Source: Flagellimonas amoyensis (GTDB lineage: Bacteria > Bacteroidota > Bacteroidia > Flavobacteriales > Flavobacteriaceae). From it: a stretch of 64,000 nt of DNA. The notes below the pieces were generated by a model. That model was not told where the DNA came from. It did no database searches and saw only the letters and a list, made by a program, of their open reading frames with translations. Each line of letters begins with the position of its first letter. The first letter of the stretch is position 1. Positions 15,491 to 24,924 of the stretch are shown one piece after another. The DNA is taken from contig NZ_QBUK01000013.1 in NCBI RefSeq assembly GCF_003058265.1, forward strand, positions 1-64,000, given 5' to 3'. The translations under genes and the position numbers were made by a program.

Positions 15491-16690
15491 TTAGCCCTTG
15501 TAGGTGACGCGGTAAATGGCGTCGCCCACATCGTCGGAGATCAATAGCGATCCGTCTTTCAGGAACAACAGGTCCACGGGGCGGCCAAAGGCCTCTTGGC
15601 TTTCCTCGTCCAACCATCCTTCAATGAAGGGCTCATAGCTTACCGCCTTGTTGTTGTCCAGTTTCACCAAAGTGACCCTATAGCCGGATTTGGAAGCGCG
15701 GTTCCAAGAGCCGTGCTCCGCGATAAAGGCATGGCCCTTGTAACTTTCCGGGAACATGGAACCCGTATCGAACTTGACGGCGAGGGGTGCTACGTGCGCG
15801 CCCAAGGCTTGCACGGGAGCCACAAAGTCGGAACAGGGACGCTTGTCGCCAAATTCAGGGTCTTTGATGGTGCCCCCATGGCAAAATGGATAGCCAAAAT
15901 GTTGGCCCACCTCGGTGAGGCGGTTCAGTTCGCAGGGGGGGATGTCGTCGCCGAGCATATCCCTGCCGTTATCAGTAAACCATAGTTCGTTGGTGTCCGG
16001 GTGCCATGTGAAGCCAACGGTGTTCCGCACGCCGCGGGCCACGATCTCCCGGTTGCTGCCATCGGCATCCATTCGGGTGATGGTCGCAAAACGCTCGTCG
16101 TCATTGGTGCGGTCACAGATGTTGCAGGGTGCGCCCACGGGCACGTACAGTTTGTTGTCCGGGCCAAAGGCGATGTATTTCCATCCGTGGTGGAACTCTG
16201 TGGGGTAATCGTCATAGATCAGTTCGGGTTCGGGCGGACTGGCCAATTGTTGCTCAATGTTGGGGTATTTGAACAAACGGCTCACCGCACCTACGTATAG
16301 GGCCCCGTCCTTGAAGGCCACTCCGTTGGGCTGCTCCAGGTCCGAGTCCACCTCAAATACTTTTTCGGCCCTAAAATCGCCGTCCTCATCGCGGAGCGCA
16401 TAGACCTTGTTCTCGTTCCGGGTGCCCACAAAAAGGGTCCCGTTGTCGCCCATGGCCATGGATCGGGCTCCGTCTATGCCTTCGGCATAAATCTCAATTT
16501 GGAAGCCTTCGGGAAGTTTTAGGCGGTCCAAGGGCAGGGAAGCCTCATATTGTGACGTGTCTGTTTCCTGTTGGGTCTTTTCATCGGCATTTTCTTCGTT
16601 GTCCCCTTTCTTTTTGCCATTGCAGGAGAGCACGGCGAGGGAAAGCATCAGCAAAAAAATGGAGCTTTTGGGCAAATGGTTCATCTTCAT
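15491..16690 (-). CDS. PQQ-dependent sugar (sorbosone-type) dehydrogenase, lipoprotein
   Basis: Six-bladed beta-propeller dehydrogenase of the soluble glucose/L-sorbosone dehydrogenase family, 399 residues. The lipoprotein signal ends LSLAVLSC (Cys23), followed by a hydrophilic linker rich in Lys, Glu and Asp. Propeller signatures include GVAFKDGALYVG, KYIAFGPDNKLYVPVGAPC, WFTDNGRDMLGDD and HGSWNRASKSGYR. Such enzymes oxidise sugars in the periplasm and pass electrons to the respiratory chain; whether PQQ is really bound cannot be read. No cofactor-synthesis genes are nearby. Confidence 0.9.
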   Translation of the reverse strand: MKMNHLPKSSIFLLMLSLAVLSCNGKKKGDNEENADEKTQQETDTSQYEASLPLDRLKLPEGFQIEIYAEGIDGARSMAMGDNGTLFVGTRNENKVYALRDEDGDFRAEKVFEVDSDLEQPNGVAFKDGALYVGAVSRLFKYPNIEQQLASPPEPELIYDDYPTEFHHGWKYIAFGPDNKLYVPVGAPCNICDRTNDDERFATITRMDADGSNREIVARGVRNTVGFTWHPDTNELWFTDNGRDMLGDDIPPCELNRLTEVGQHFGYPFCHGGTIKDPEFGDKRPCSDFVAPVQALGAHVAPLAVKFDTGSMFPESYKGHAFIAEHGSWNRASKSGYRVTLVKLDNNKAVSYEPFIEGWLDEESQEAFGRPVDLLFLKDGSLLISDDVGDAIYRVTYKG

Positions 16691-16734
16691 GGGAATGAAT
16701 AGGTGTTTTTGGTTTCTAAACCCATAAAGCTATA

Positions 16735-17012
16735 ACAAAATGATGGAAGTTGGAAGTCGGGGGGCAGAAGTCTGATGTCAGATGTCCGAAGTCGGAAGTC
16801 GGAAGTCGGAAGTTTGATGATTTGGATAACAGAATATAGAAAAACAGAGCATAGAAAACGGAGGATTGGTGTCTTCCGGACTAGGAATCGCACAAATGTT
16901 CACGGATCTATTTGAACTTGATCCTTGCACTTGTGTTTGAGGTCAGATGTCGGAAGTTTGCCATTTGGGATTTGGCAATTTGGAATTTGGTGCTTGACAA
17001 TTTGGTACTTTG
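16735..17012. repeat. Non-coding low-complexity tract, copy B
   Basis: The 335-base gap between the sugar dehydrogenase start and the DUF4251 stop has no credible gene. It carries GGAAGTCGGAAGTCGGAAGT-type repeats, GATGTCAGATGTCC, and on the other strand words such as CCAAATTCCAAATTGCC and CACAAGTGCAAG that match tract A at 8990-9275. The order and words are similar but inverted with respect to tract A. Confidence 0.5.
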
Positions 17013-17025
17013 AACTTTGACCAAC

Positions 17026-17589
17026 TCACTTCTCCCGTTCATATTCGGAAACGGTTCCCTGATACCAAATGGTGGTGCGGTGGGTGCTGGCAATGGTGAT
17101 GGTGGTATGGTTGGACGGATAGATCTGGGCAATTACCCGATACCCTTCTTGGTTTTGGGAGATGTTGAAACGTATTGTTTTTCCGTCCCCTTTTTTGTTG
17201 GGTTCTATGGTGAATTCCTTGGGAATGCCATTGAATAGAATTCCGCCTTTCTGTGGATTGTAGGCCCCTCCCATCTGGCGTTCCCCGAAATAGGGAAGAT
17301 CGGCCACGACACTGTCACCCACGACCCGAAGGTATCCGCCGGAACCGCCAATGTCTATTCTGCCGGCCGTGCTGCCCCGGGGCAACAAACCTGCATTGGC
17401 AATGCTGTTCAGCCCTTGGCTGGCCATGGGCTGTGCCCAACTGGCATCTATCTGGAAACTTTTATCGGAGATCAATTTTTCAAAAGCGGCCAACTCGGCC
17501 GGAGTGGCCTGTGACCTAGGTCCTGAGGCGCAAGCCATGGCAAGCAGCATCAAGAGGGCAAAGCCATATGTTGTCCAAGTTTTCATCAT
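17026..17589 (-). CDS. DUF4251 lipoprotein
   Basis: A 187-residue exported protein of the Bacteroidetes DUF4251 family. The real start is one of two adjacent ATGs at 17589/17586, giving MKTWTTYGFALLMLLAMAC as lipoprotein signal; the much longer open frame upstream overlaps the EamA gene and has unlikely composition. Family features are FEKLISDKSFQIDASWAQP, GSGGYLRVVGDSVVADLPYF and FTIEPNKKGDGKTIRFNIS. It is probably a beta-sheet domain on the periplasmic side. No function is known. Confidence 0.88.
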   Translation of the reverse strand: MMKTWTTYGFALLMLLAMACASGPRSQATPAELAAFEKLISDKSFQIDASWAQPMASQGLNSIANAGLLPRGSTAGRIDIGGSGGYLRVVGDSVVADLPYFGERQMGGAYNPQKGGILFNGIPKEFTIEPNKKGDGKTIRFNISQNQEGYRVIAQIYPSNHTTITIASTHRTTIWYQGTVSEYEREK

Positions 17590-17653
17590 CAAATCGTTAG
17601 GCCTGTTGAAAATACGGATTCTCGGGCTCATTTCCCAGAGCCCTCCGAAAACA

Positions 17654-18571
17654 TTAACGTTTGAAACGCTCAAAAATGGCGAGCGTCTTTTTGGTGTTGA
17701 TGAAATAAACGCCCGTGAGCAGAATGGTCGCGGCGATAATGGATTGGGCCGTGATCTGTTCGTCCAGAAAATACCAGCCCAGCAAGAGGGCCACAATGGG
17801 GTTGACGTAGGTGGAGGTGGCCACTTTTTCCGGGGAGACCGCTTTGAGCAGGTAATTGAACGAGGTGAAGGCCAAAATACTCCCAAAAACGATCAGCAGG
17901 ACCATGGAGAGCTGCACGCCCCCACTCCAACTGAGCGGTGCCGACCAGGTTTCGCCAAAGGCCAGGCTCATCAGGGCCAAGGTGATTCCGGCGGTGAACA
18001 TTTGGTAGCCGGTGTTCACAAAATAGTTGTTGGGGAGGTCCGCTTTCGCTACAAAAAGACTCCCGTAGGCCCAGCTCAGCATACAAAAGAAGATCATGAC
18101 CATGCCGATGATGGATTCTTCCTTGGCAATGATCTGTTTCTGGCTCACCAGCAAATAGATGCCCACAATGCCCAAAACCACCCCGATGACGGACATGGGC
18201 TGTATCTTTTTGCCCTGCAGCACCCGCATCAACAATAGGATGATGAGCGGTTGGGCGGAAATCTCCAGAGCGGCAAAGCCACTGTCCACATATTTCAGGG
18301 CCCACACCACTACCCCGTTCCCAAAACTGAGAAAAAGGATGCCAGCGATGATGGTGTTCCACAGTTGTTTCTTGGTGATGGTCAGGGGAATTCCCATGAT
18401 TTTGGCCAAAATAAAGATCAAGATTCCGGCTGTGGTGAACCGGCAAGAGGCCAGCATGAAGGGCTCCAGCTCCTTCACGGCTATCTTGTTCAGGAGATAG
18501 GTGGATCCCCAGATGACGTAGATGGCAAAAAAAGCAAGGATGACCAAGACGGATGTAGAGGATTTTCCCAT
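17654..18571 (-). CDS. EamA-family (drug/metabolite) transporter
   Basis: Inner-membrane exporter of 305 residues with ten predicted membrane segments arranged as two EamA repeats. The first repeat opens FFAIYVIWGSTYLLNKIAV and the second begins near WAYGSLFVAKADLP. The C-terminal PIVALLLGWYFLDEQIT is the standard end of the second repeat. These carriers export amino acids or metabolites; the substrate is unknown. It precedes the DUF4251 gene on the same strand by about 65 bases. Confidence 0.92.
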   Translation of the reverse strand: MGKSSTSVLVILAFFAIYVIWGSTYLLNKIAVKELEPFMLASCRFTTAGILIFILAKIMGIPLTITKKQLWNTIIAGILFLSFGNGVVVWALKYVDSGFAALEISAQPLIILLLMRVLQGKKIQPMSVIGVVLGIVGIYLLVSQKQIIAKEESIIGMVMIFFCMLSWAYGSLFVAKADLPNNYFVNTGYQMFTAGITLALMSLAFGETWSAPLSWSGGVQLSMVLLIVFGSILAFTSFNYLLKAVSPEKVATSTYVNPIVALLLGWYFLDEQITAQSIIAATILLTGVYFINTKKTLAIFERFKR

Positions 18572-18686
18572 TCCAGCGCAAGTTTATGGCCTTGCAATAT
18601 TACGGATGTTTGTAGGAGTAAAAAATACTTGGCGGACATCTTTTGTTGCAAAATGACCGGATTGCTTTTTGGGCAAAAAGGTCAGC

Positions 18687-19058
18687 TTAGGAATGTTCCA
18701 TGGTGTCCAGAAGGTAAGAGGCAATATCCGCTTCCAATTCCCTAAAACGCTTCAGATGGAGCTGCACTTCCTTTTCCAGCCCCTCAATGACCCCGGCCTT
18801 TTTTCTATGGATAAGCCCCATAAGGTTCTTTTGGTATTTTTCAAACAGCTTGAAGCTTCGCTTGAGGTCGTTGTATTTCTCAAAACTGGAGGGACATTTG
18901 GGTTCGCAGGTATACGAACATAGCTTTTGGGACAACCGCTGGATGACCTCGTGGTTCCGTTCCATGCGGATCAGCAATTCCTGTTTTTGATATGTACTGT
19001 TTTCACTGATTGGGTCCATGGTTCCGTGTTTTGGGGATTGGAAACTGCTTATGTCCAT
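18687..19058 (-). CDS. Conserved-looking hypothetical helical protein
   Basis: A 123-residue, largely helical charged protein that I do not recognise. A cysteine-bearing segment CSYTCEPKCPSSFEK at about residues 47-61 sits between two long helices, and the C-terminal half is a probable coiled coil (GLEKEVQLHLKRFRELEADI). No signal peptide. The start could also be the internal MDPISENSTY at 19019. It is isolated between two transporter/OMP genes, with its promoter side facing the AT-rich stretch 19059-19139. Confidence 0.65.
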   Translation of the reverse strand: MDISSFQSPKHGTMDPISENSTYQKQELLIRMERNHEVIQRLSQKLCSYTCEPKCPSSFEKYNDLKRSFKLFEKYQKNLMGLIHRKKAGVIEGLEKEVQLHLKRFRELEADIASYLLDTMEHS

Positions 19059-19139
19059 TAAATTACGAAATAATGGGGATAGTTGGATCGGGATTAACTT
19101 TCATTTAAAGGTTTCATCAACTTTTCCAAACAGAAACAA

Positions 19140-19172
19140 AAAGCCCCGATGCATGAGCATCGGGGCTTTATA
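19140..19172 (-). terminator. Terminator of the OmpA gene
   Basis: Thirteen-base perfect stem AAAGCCCCGATGC / GCATCGGGGCTTT with a 4-base loop; on the minus strand it is followed by a T-rich run. It lies about 25 bases after the OmpA stop codon. Confidence 0.88.
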
Positions 19173-19195
19173 TCAAACGTCATCGACGTGATCAA

Positions 19196-19888
19196 TTAGT
19201 TGTTGGTTTCCTCGTAGGCTTCCTGTTTCAACTCATCACTGGCGATGATGGCCAACTCCACCCTTCTATTTTTGGCTTTGCCGGCAGCTGTATCATTGCT
19301 TTCAATCGGCTGGTCCTCACCGTACCATTTGGTGGTGAATCGACCACTGGAGATGCCCTTGCTCACCAAATAATTGGTCACCGATTGGGCCCTACGCTGT
19401 GAAAGTCCCAAATTGTATTCTGCGGCACCATCGGAATCCGTGTGGCCCTCTACCAAAATGTTGGTCTTTGGGTATTCTTTGAAAATTCCGGCCAATTTGT
19501 CCAAGGTAGTGGCAGATGCACCTTTGATATCAGCTTTGTTGGTGTCAAAATACACACCGTTTTCTCCACTGAAGGTCACGTTGATGCCCTCTCCTACCCG
19601 TTGTACCTCTGCTCCGGGGATTTCTTCCTCGATTCGCTCGGCCTGACGGTCCATTCGGTTACCGATGTAGCCACCGGCAGCACCACCGACCACGGCACCG
19701 ATAATGGCACCAAGGGCCGTATTTCCTTTTCCTACATTGTTACCGATGACACCACCGATTACGGCACCGCCACCAGCACCAATAGCAGCACCTTTTTGGG
19801 TGTTGTTTGCATTTTTTATGGCATCACAGCTCAGGATAAGGCTCAGGGCCAAGAATGCGGTTGTACTTTTTAATAGGATATTTTTCAT
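19196..19888 (-). CDS. OmpA-family lipoprotein with glycine-zipper segment
   Basis: A 230-residue outer-membrane-linked lipoprotein. Signal and lipobox are at the N-terminus (LSLILSC, Cys21). A glycine-rich double zipper follows (GAAIGAGGGAVIGGVIGNN, then ALGAIIGAVVGGAAGGYIG, about residues 33-76). The C-terminal OmpA domain binds peptidoglycan: TNILVEGHTDSDG, LGLSQRRAQSVTNYL and AKNRRVEL are all present. The layout matches YfiB/Slp-type proteins that tether the outer membrane to the wall. It follows the lipocalin-like gene with 6 bases between them, so they are probably co-transcribed. Confidence 0.93.
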   Translation of the reverse strand: MKNILLKSTTAFLALSLILSCDAIKNANNTQKGAAIGAGGGAVIGGVIGNNVGKGNTALGAIIGAVVGGAAGGYIGNRMDRQAERIEEEIPGAEVQRVGEGINVTFSGENGVYFDTNKADIKGASATTLDKLAGIFKEYPKTNILVEGHTDSDGAAEYNLGLSQRRAQSVTNYLVSKGISSGRFTTKWYGEDQPIESNDTAAGKAKNRRVELAIIASDELKQEAYEETNN

Positions 19889-19894
19889 GATTTT

Positions 19895-20380
19895 TTATTT
19901 TCTTGAGAATTCATAGACTACGGTCACGGGCTGTCCGTCCACCGATACGTTGGATTTGAGGGTCATGGCCTGTTCTGTCAGGCTCACGATGTTCAATCGA
20001 TACCCATAACCTCCAGAAATGTCCTTTCGGTTTTCATCGATGAACTTGAATTGTAATTGGCTGGAGTAATTGGCTGTGGGTTCCACCACGGACCATCTGA
20101 AGAAACGGTCACCACCTTGGCAGAGGGAACTCTGTTTGATGGTATATCTTCCCGTGCTATTGTTGTCCCTGAAGAACCACTCACTGTCCTCGAAGCAGAT
20201 GTCCTCCGCGTCGTTGAAGATGACCGACTTGAAATTGCCAGAATTGTTTTCATAGTACACATTGTCCAAATTCCAAGTACCGCTGAAGATGTCTCTTTGA
20301 GACCGGACACTTTTGGAAACTGAGCACGAAACAAGCAAAAAGCTTGCTATTGCGACGAATAATAATGATCGTTTTACCAT
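19895..20380 (-). CDS. Lipocalin-like lipoprotein
   Basis: A 161-residue lipoprotein (IASFLLVSC, Cys19) of the Bacteroidetes lipocalin-like group. The key N-terminal motif FSGTWNLDNVYYENN (GxW) is present at about residues 33-47, followed by eight or so strand-like segments ending GQPVTVVYEFSRK. Such proteins probably bind small hydrophobic molecules or envelope components. It is directly upstream of the OmpA-type gene, which suggests a shared envelope role. Confidence 0.8.
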   Translation of the reverse strand: MVKRSLLFVAIASFLLVSCSVSKSVRSQRDIFSGTWNLDNVYYENNSGNFKSVIFNDAEDICFEDSEWFFRDNNSTGRYTIKQSSLCQGGDRFFRWSVVEPTANYSSQLQFKFIDENRKDISGGYGYRLNIVSLTEQAMTLKSNVSVDGQPVTVVYEFSRK

Positions 20381-20471
20381 AAGATTTAAAAGTTAATGTT
20401 CAATAAAAGATACGAAATGGGTCAATATAAAGTTGTTTTCTCCATTAAAAAAATGGTTAAATGATTGTGTT

Positions 20472-22448
20472 TCAATAGGCATAAAGCTCCAATAATGCCG
20501 TCTCAAATCGCTTTTTTGGCAGGTAGCCCGCTTCCAGTTCCTTCGCAAAGGGAACCGGGGTCTCCAGACTGCCAATTCGCTTGACCGGGGCATCCAGATA
20601 CTCAAAACATTCTTCCATGACCATGGCGGAAATGTCACTCGCAATACCCCCAAAAAGGGTGTCTTCTTGCAAAATGATCAGTTTGCCTGTCTTTTTCAAC
20701 GAAGTTTTGACAGCATCGAAATCCAGAGGTTGAAGTGTTCGCAAATCTAAGAGATCCGCGTCAATTTCAGGATGTTTTTCCAATACTTCGATGGCCCAAT
20801 GCACGCCGGCACCATAGGTGACCACCGAAATGCCCTCTCCTTTCCTTACCCAATTGGCCTTGCCAAAAGGTATCGTGTAATAATCGGAAGGGACCTCGCC
20901 GTACACACTTCGGTACAGCCCCTTGTGCTCAAAGAACAACACGGGATTGGGGTCGTTGATGGCCGTGTTGAGCAAGCCTTTCGCATCGGCGGGAAAAGCA
21001 GGGTAGACCACTTTGAGTCCGGGCGTCTTGGTGAACCAGGCCTCGTTGGTCTGTGAATGGAAGGGTCCTGCCCCTACTCCTGCGCCACAGGGCATCCGGA
21101 TTACCACGTCCGCCTTTTCGTTCCAGCGGTAATGCGATTTGGCCAAATAGTTCACAATGGGATTGAATCCGGAACTCACAAAATCGGCGAACTGCATTTC
21201 CACCACGGCTTTCATTCCGTTGATGGAAAGCCCCATGGCGGCCGAGACAATTACGGATTCACAAATGGGAGTATTCCGCACCCTACTCTTTCCAAACTTG
21301 GGCACAAAACCTTCGGTGATCTTGAAGACACCACCGTAATCGGCAATGTCCTGGCCCATCAGGATCAATTCATTATGGCGGTACATGGATTGCTCCAGTC
21401 CTTCCGAAATGGCATCCACAAAACGGATGCTTTTTATCTCTTCTTTTGGATTTACGTCTTGATAATCAAACTCTTGATAAACATCACCTAATTCTTTGGT
21501 TTCATCAAAGGAAATCGTTGGTTCATCAAAGGCAAGTTTCAAATTCTCATCGATTTCTTCTGATATTCCAGCTTTTAGCTGTTCTATTTTTTCTTCGGAC
21601 AGCAATCCATTTTCCAGTAAGAAGGCCTCATAATTGGCAATGGGATCTTTCTTCTCCCAATCCTTCATCAGCTTTTCCGGAACATATTTGGTGCCACTGG
21701 CCTCCTCATGCCCGCGCATACGAAAAGTCTTGAACTCCAAAAGTATGGGCCTCGGCCTTTTTCGCATGGCCCTGCAGAGCTCATCCACCTTGGCAAATAC
21801 CTCCAAAATGTTGTTGCCGTCGATGATGCGGGATTCCATGCCATATCCTTTGGCCCTGTCCGCCAAATGTTCACAGTTGTATTGTTCATTGGTGGGCGTG
21901 GAAAGTCCATAGCCATTGTTCTCGATACAGAACAATACGGGCAGGTTCCATACTGATGCCACATTGAGCGCTTCATGGAAGTCACCTTCGCTGGTTGCCC
22001 CTTCGCCTGTAAAAACGGCCGTCACCCTTTTCTTGCGTCGGAGCATATCGGCCAGGGCAATGCCGTCGGCCACCCCTAACTGGGGCCCCAAGTGGGAAAT
22101 CATGCCCACAATCTTATACTCCTGGGTGCCAAAATGGAAACTTCGGTCCCTGCCATTGGTGAAACCGCTCTGTTTTCCCTGCCATTGTGCGAACAATCGG
22201 TTCAGGGGGATGTTTCTTGAGGTGAAGACGCCAAGGTTTCGGTGCATGGGCAAAATATATTCATTCTCCTTCAGGGCTTGGGTCACCCCCACAGAAATGG
22301 CCTCCTGGCCGATGCCGCTGAACCACTTGGAAATTTTGCCCTGCCGCAACAAGATGAGCATCTTTTCCTCGATCATTCGGGGTTTGAGCATTCCCGTGTA
22401 CAGGTCTAGCAATTTCTGTTGGTCCAGATCACCAATATGATACCTCAT
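20472..22448 (-). CDS. Branched-chain 2-oxo acid dehydrogenase E1, fused alpha-beta
   Basis: Thiamine-diphosphate-dependent decarboxylase of the branched-chain 2-oxo acid dehydrogenase complex, with both E1 subunits in one 658-residue chain, as is common in Bacteroidetes. The alpha half (about 1-330) has the ThDP motif GEGATSEGD (148-156) to ENNGYG. The beta half (about 343-658) has FVDAISEGLEQSM, the RMPCGAGVGAGPFHS region and DLRTLQPLDFDAV. It makes acyl-CoA primers for branched fatty acids. The E2 and E3 genes are not adjacent. Confidence 0.93.
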   Translation of the reverse strand: MRYHIGDLDQQKLLDLYTGMLKPRMIEEKMLILLRQGKISKWFSGIGQEAISVGVTQALKENEYILPMHRNLGVFTSRNIPLNRLFAQWQGKQSGFTNGRDRSFHFGTQEYKIVGMISHLGPQLGVADGIALADMLRRKKRVTAVFTGEGATSEGDFHEALNVASVWNLPVLFCIENNGYGLSTPTNEQYNCEHLADRAKGYGMESRIIDGNNILEVFAKVDELCRAMRKRPRPILLEFKTFRMRGHEEASGTKYVPEKLMKDWEKKDPIANYEAFLLENGLLSEEKIEQLKAGISEEIDENLKLAFDEPTISFDETKELGDVYQEFDYQDVNPKEEIKSIRFVDAISEGLEQSMYRHNELILMGQDIADYGGVFKITEGFVPKFGKSRVRNTPICESVIVSAAMGLSINGMKAVVEMQFADFVSSGFNPIVNYLAKSHYRWNEKADVVIRMPCGAGVGAGPFHSQTNEAWFTKTPGLKVVYPAFPADAKGLLNTAINDPNPVLFFEHKGLYRSVYGEVPSDYYTIPFGKANWVRKGEGISVVTYGAGVHWAIEVLEKHPEIDADLLDLRTLQPLDFDAVKTSLKKTGKLIILQEDTLFGGIASDISAMVMEECFEYLDAPVKRIGSLETPVPFAKELEAGYLPKKRFETALLELYAY

Positions 22449-22558
22449 GCGATAAAATTCAACGGTCTAAAAGTAGTAAAACGCCCCCATCTTTCGGTAA
22501 ACTTCAAAAATCTTCGGTAAGATTCATTACTTTTGACCTTATTACAAACCATTTAGAT

Positions 22559-23509
22559 ATGAGTGCGATTCCAAGTGTAAACCTAGAGGATTTCATCTCC
22601 GGGGACCCGGCCCGAAAGGAAAAGTTTGTCAAGGAAATTGGCGCCGCTTTTGAAGGCATCGGCTTTGTGGCCCTTAGCGGACATTTTTTATCCGATGAAC
22701 TGGTGGACGACCTCTATTCCGAGATCAAACAATTCTTCCAACTGCCCCAAGAGATTAAGGACAAGTATGAAATTGAGGGTATTGGCGGACAAAGGGGGTA
22801 CACTTCCTTTGGAAAGGAGCACGCCAAGGGCAAAAAGGAGGGCGACCTGAAGGAATTTTGGCATTTTGGCCAATATGTGGAGGACAACCCGAAACTGGAA
22901 GCTGAATATCCGGCCAATGTGATGGTGGATGAACTTCCCAAATTCAACGCTGTTGGCAAGGAAACCTACCAAATGTTGGAAAAAACGGCCAAATATGTGT
23001 TGAGGGCATTGGCCCTGCACCTGGATTTGGAGGAAACGTATTTTGACGACTTCATCAAAAACGGAAATTCCATTTTGAGGCCCATCCACTACCCTCCCAT
23101 CACTTCGGAACCCAAAAATGCGGTCAGGGCGGCGGCGCATGGGGACATCAACCTGATCACCCTGCTCATGGGCGCACACGGAAAGGGACTGCAGGTGCAA
23201 AATCACCAAGGGGAATGGGTGGATGCGATTGCCAAACCAGACCAATTGATGATCAATGTGGGGGACATGCTTTCCAGACTGTCCAACAATAAATTAAAAT
23301 CCACGATCCATCAAGTGGTAAACCCGCCAAGGGAATTGTGGGGCACGTCCAGATACTCCATTCCGTTCTTTATGCACCCCATCAGTGAAATGCCGTTGGA
23401 CTGCCTGGAGAACTGTATAGACGAAGAACATCCCAAGGCCTACGAGGATATTACTGCCGGTGAATTTTTGCACGAAAGGCTCATTGAACTCGGATTGGTA
23501 AAAAAATAA
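22559..23509 (+). CDS. 2-oxoglutarate/Fe(II) oxygenase, isopenicillin N synthase-type
   Basis: A 316-residue non-haem iron oxygenase. The iron facial triad is complete: His194 and Asp196 in AAHGDINLITLL and His251 in STIHQVV; the 2-oxoglutarate-binding RYS is at 265-267. The N-terminal non-haem dioxygenase module (EIGAAFEGIGFVALSGHFL) is also present. The substrate is unknown. It is first in a two-gene unit with a SUI1-type factor that begins 5 bases later, and it diverges from the BCKDH gene across a 110-base gap. Confidence 0.92.
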   Translation: MSAIPSVNLEDFISGDPARKEKFVKEIGAAFEGIGFVALSGHFLSDELVDDLYSEIKQFFQLPQEIKDKYEIEGIGGQRGYTSFGKEHAKGKKEGDLKEFWHFGQYVEDNPKLEAEYPANVMVDELPKFNAVGKETYQMLEKTAKYVLRALALHLDLEETYFDDFIKNGNSILRPIHYPPITSEPKNAVRAAAHGDINLITLLMGAHGKGLQVQNHQGEWVDAIAKPDQLMINVGDMLSRLSNNKLKSTIHQVVNPPRELWGTSRYSIPFFMHPISEMPLDCLENCIDEEHPKAYEDITAGEFLHERLIELGLVKK

Positions 23510-23514
23510 GCATT

Positions 23515-23844
23515 GTGGACCTAAAAGACCAACTCAAAAATCTATTTCCCGACCACGAGCCCGAAGAGGAACCTGAAAAAAGCAATGATGCCCCAGCCTA
23601 TTGGTTGCAGGATGACCCCATTATCTGCAAATATGAAAAGCGTAAAGGCAAGCCCATTACCATTCTGGAAGGCTACAACGGGGCCGAAAGCGACTTCAAA
23701 AAACTGGCCAAGGACCTGAAAACATTTTTGGGCGTCGGGGGCAGTTTCAAGAAAGACACCATCATTATCCAAGGAGATTACAGGGACAAGATCATGACGT
23801 TCCTGAAAGAGAATGGTTTTTCAGTAAAGCGGGTCGGGGGATGA
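23515..23844 (+). CDS. SUI1/eIF1-type translation factor (YciH-like)
   Basis: A 109-residue protein of the bacterial SUI1 family, which is thought to help start-codon selection. The start is GTG at 23515; no ATG is available nearby in frame. The N-terminus is acidic (PDHEPEEEPEKSND) and the C-terminal beta-alpha domain carries RKGKPITILEGYNG, KKLAKDLKTFLGVGGSFK and the terminal NGFSVKRVGG. It follows the oxygenase gene by 5 bases. Confidence 0.93.
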   Translation: MDLKDQLKNLFPDHEPEEEPEKSNDAPAYWLQDDPIICKYEKRKGKPITILEGYNGAESDFKKLAKDLKTFLGVGGSFKKDTIIIQGDYRDKIMTFLKENGFSVKRVGG

Positions 23845-23988
23845 TGGAAATTCCCTGAAAATGAAAGCACATTTCATTTCCGTGTTAAAAACAACTGCTG
23901 AAAACCAATGTTTTGTGAAAAAATTTTTATGTTGTTGGTATAAGTTTTAATTTTAGTATTCCTAACCAACAAAAAACTAAAACTGAAA

Positions 23989-24921
23989 ATGAAATCACTG
24001 TTGCACATTACCAACGGGGACAGTTTCACGTCCAGATTGCAATCTTTGCAGCTAAAGGGGGACATCATCACATGGCGCGAAATGCTATGTGAAGGCAAGA
24101 CCCTTTGCGCTGTGGGAAGCGAATCTTTCTGGAAGACCCGGTTTGAATTTCTCAACAAAAATTACAAAGTCACCAAGTCTTGGTTTGTGGAAAAGACACT
24201 GAAGGAATACCGTTCCCTTTGTAACCACAAGCAACAGGATCATATCGTTCTTTGGTTTGAATACGACCTTTTTTGCCAAATCAATATGCTGGCCGTCCTT
24301 AGTTGGCTGAAGGAGCACAGGAGACATGCGGAGATTTCATTGGTATGTAGTGGAAAGGAAGATGAAAGTGGCAAACTGTACGGTCTCAATGAGCTAAGCG
24401 ATGAAAGATTGTTGCAGTTGTATGAAAGCCGTAGCCTGCTTTCCCAGGACGATATTGAATATGCCGATTACATCTGGCAACTGTATTGCAGCGACAATCC
24501 CATACGCCTGGAAAATCAACTGGCCAACAACGATTTCCAATTTGAGTATCTGAACGACGCCCTAAAAACGCACCTCAAGCGCTTCCCTACCATTAAAAAT
24601 GGCCTCAACGAACTGGAAAACCATGTGTTGAAAACCGCGGTGACCCAAAAACCGGAATCAAGGAACGCCCTTATGGGGCAGTTGCTGTCCGATCAGGGCT
24701 ATTATGGTTTTGGGGATACACAATACGATCGGATCATCACCTCCTTGAAACCACTCTTCAATTCCTTCAATCCTGTCAAATTGACAAAAAAGGGGAAGGA
24801 AGTATTGGAGAACAAGTCAAATTACTATTCACAAATACGTGACAATCAATTGTATTTAGGTGGTTCTTTAAAGTATAACTTCCTATACAATACCGACACC
24901 AATCGCATTTTAAAACTCTAG
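23989..24921 (+). CDS. DUF1835-domain protein
   Basis: A 310-residue cytoplasmic protein. The DUF1835 signature spans the N-terminal half (HITNGDSFTSRLQ, DIITWREMLCEGK, then IVLWFEYDLFCQINMLAVL), and the C-terminal half resembles DUF3658 (SRNALMGQLLSDQGYYGFGD). Function is unknown; the fold is often described as RES- or nuclease-neighbouring but that is not established. It is the first gene of a likely operon with a nucleoside phosphorylase that starts 3 bases after its stop. Confidence 0.85.
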   Translation: MKSLLHITNGDSFTSRLQSLQLKGDIITWREMLCEGKTLCAVGSESFWKTRFEFLNKNYKVTKSWFVEKTLKEYRSLCNHKQQDHIVLWFEYDLFCQINMLAVLSWLKEHRRHAEISLVCSGKEDESGKLYGLNELSDERLLQLYESRSLLSQDDIEYADYIWQLYCSDNPIRLENQLANNDFQFEYLNDALKTHLKRFPTIKNGLNELENHVLKTAVTQKPESRNALMGQLLSDQGYYGFGDTQYDRIITSLKPLFNSFNPVKLTKKGKEVLENKSNYYSQIRDNQLYLGGSLKYNFLYNTDTNRILKL

Positions 24922-24924
24922 TTG

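Noticed and set aside
16735..17012. Possible CRISPR array in the GGAAGTCGGAAGTC repeats
   Set aside because: The repeat unit is about seven bases, varies in sequence, lacks regular spacers and there are no cas genes.
17590..17886. Long N-terminal extension of the DUF4251 frame
   Set aside because: The extension overlaps the EamA gene, is rich in Pro/Arg/Ser, and the lipoprotein signal starts only at 17589/17586.
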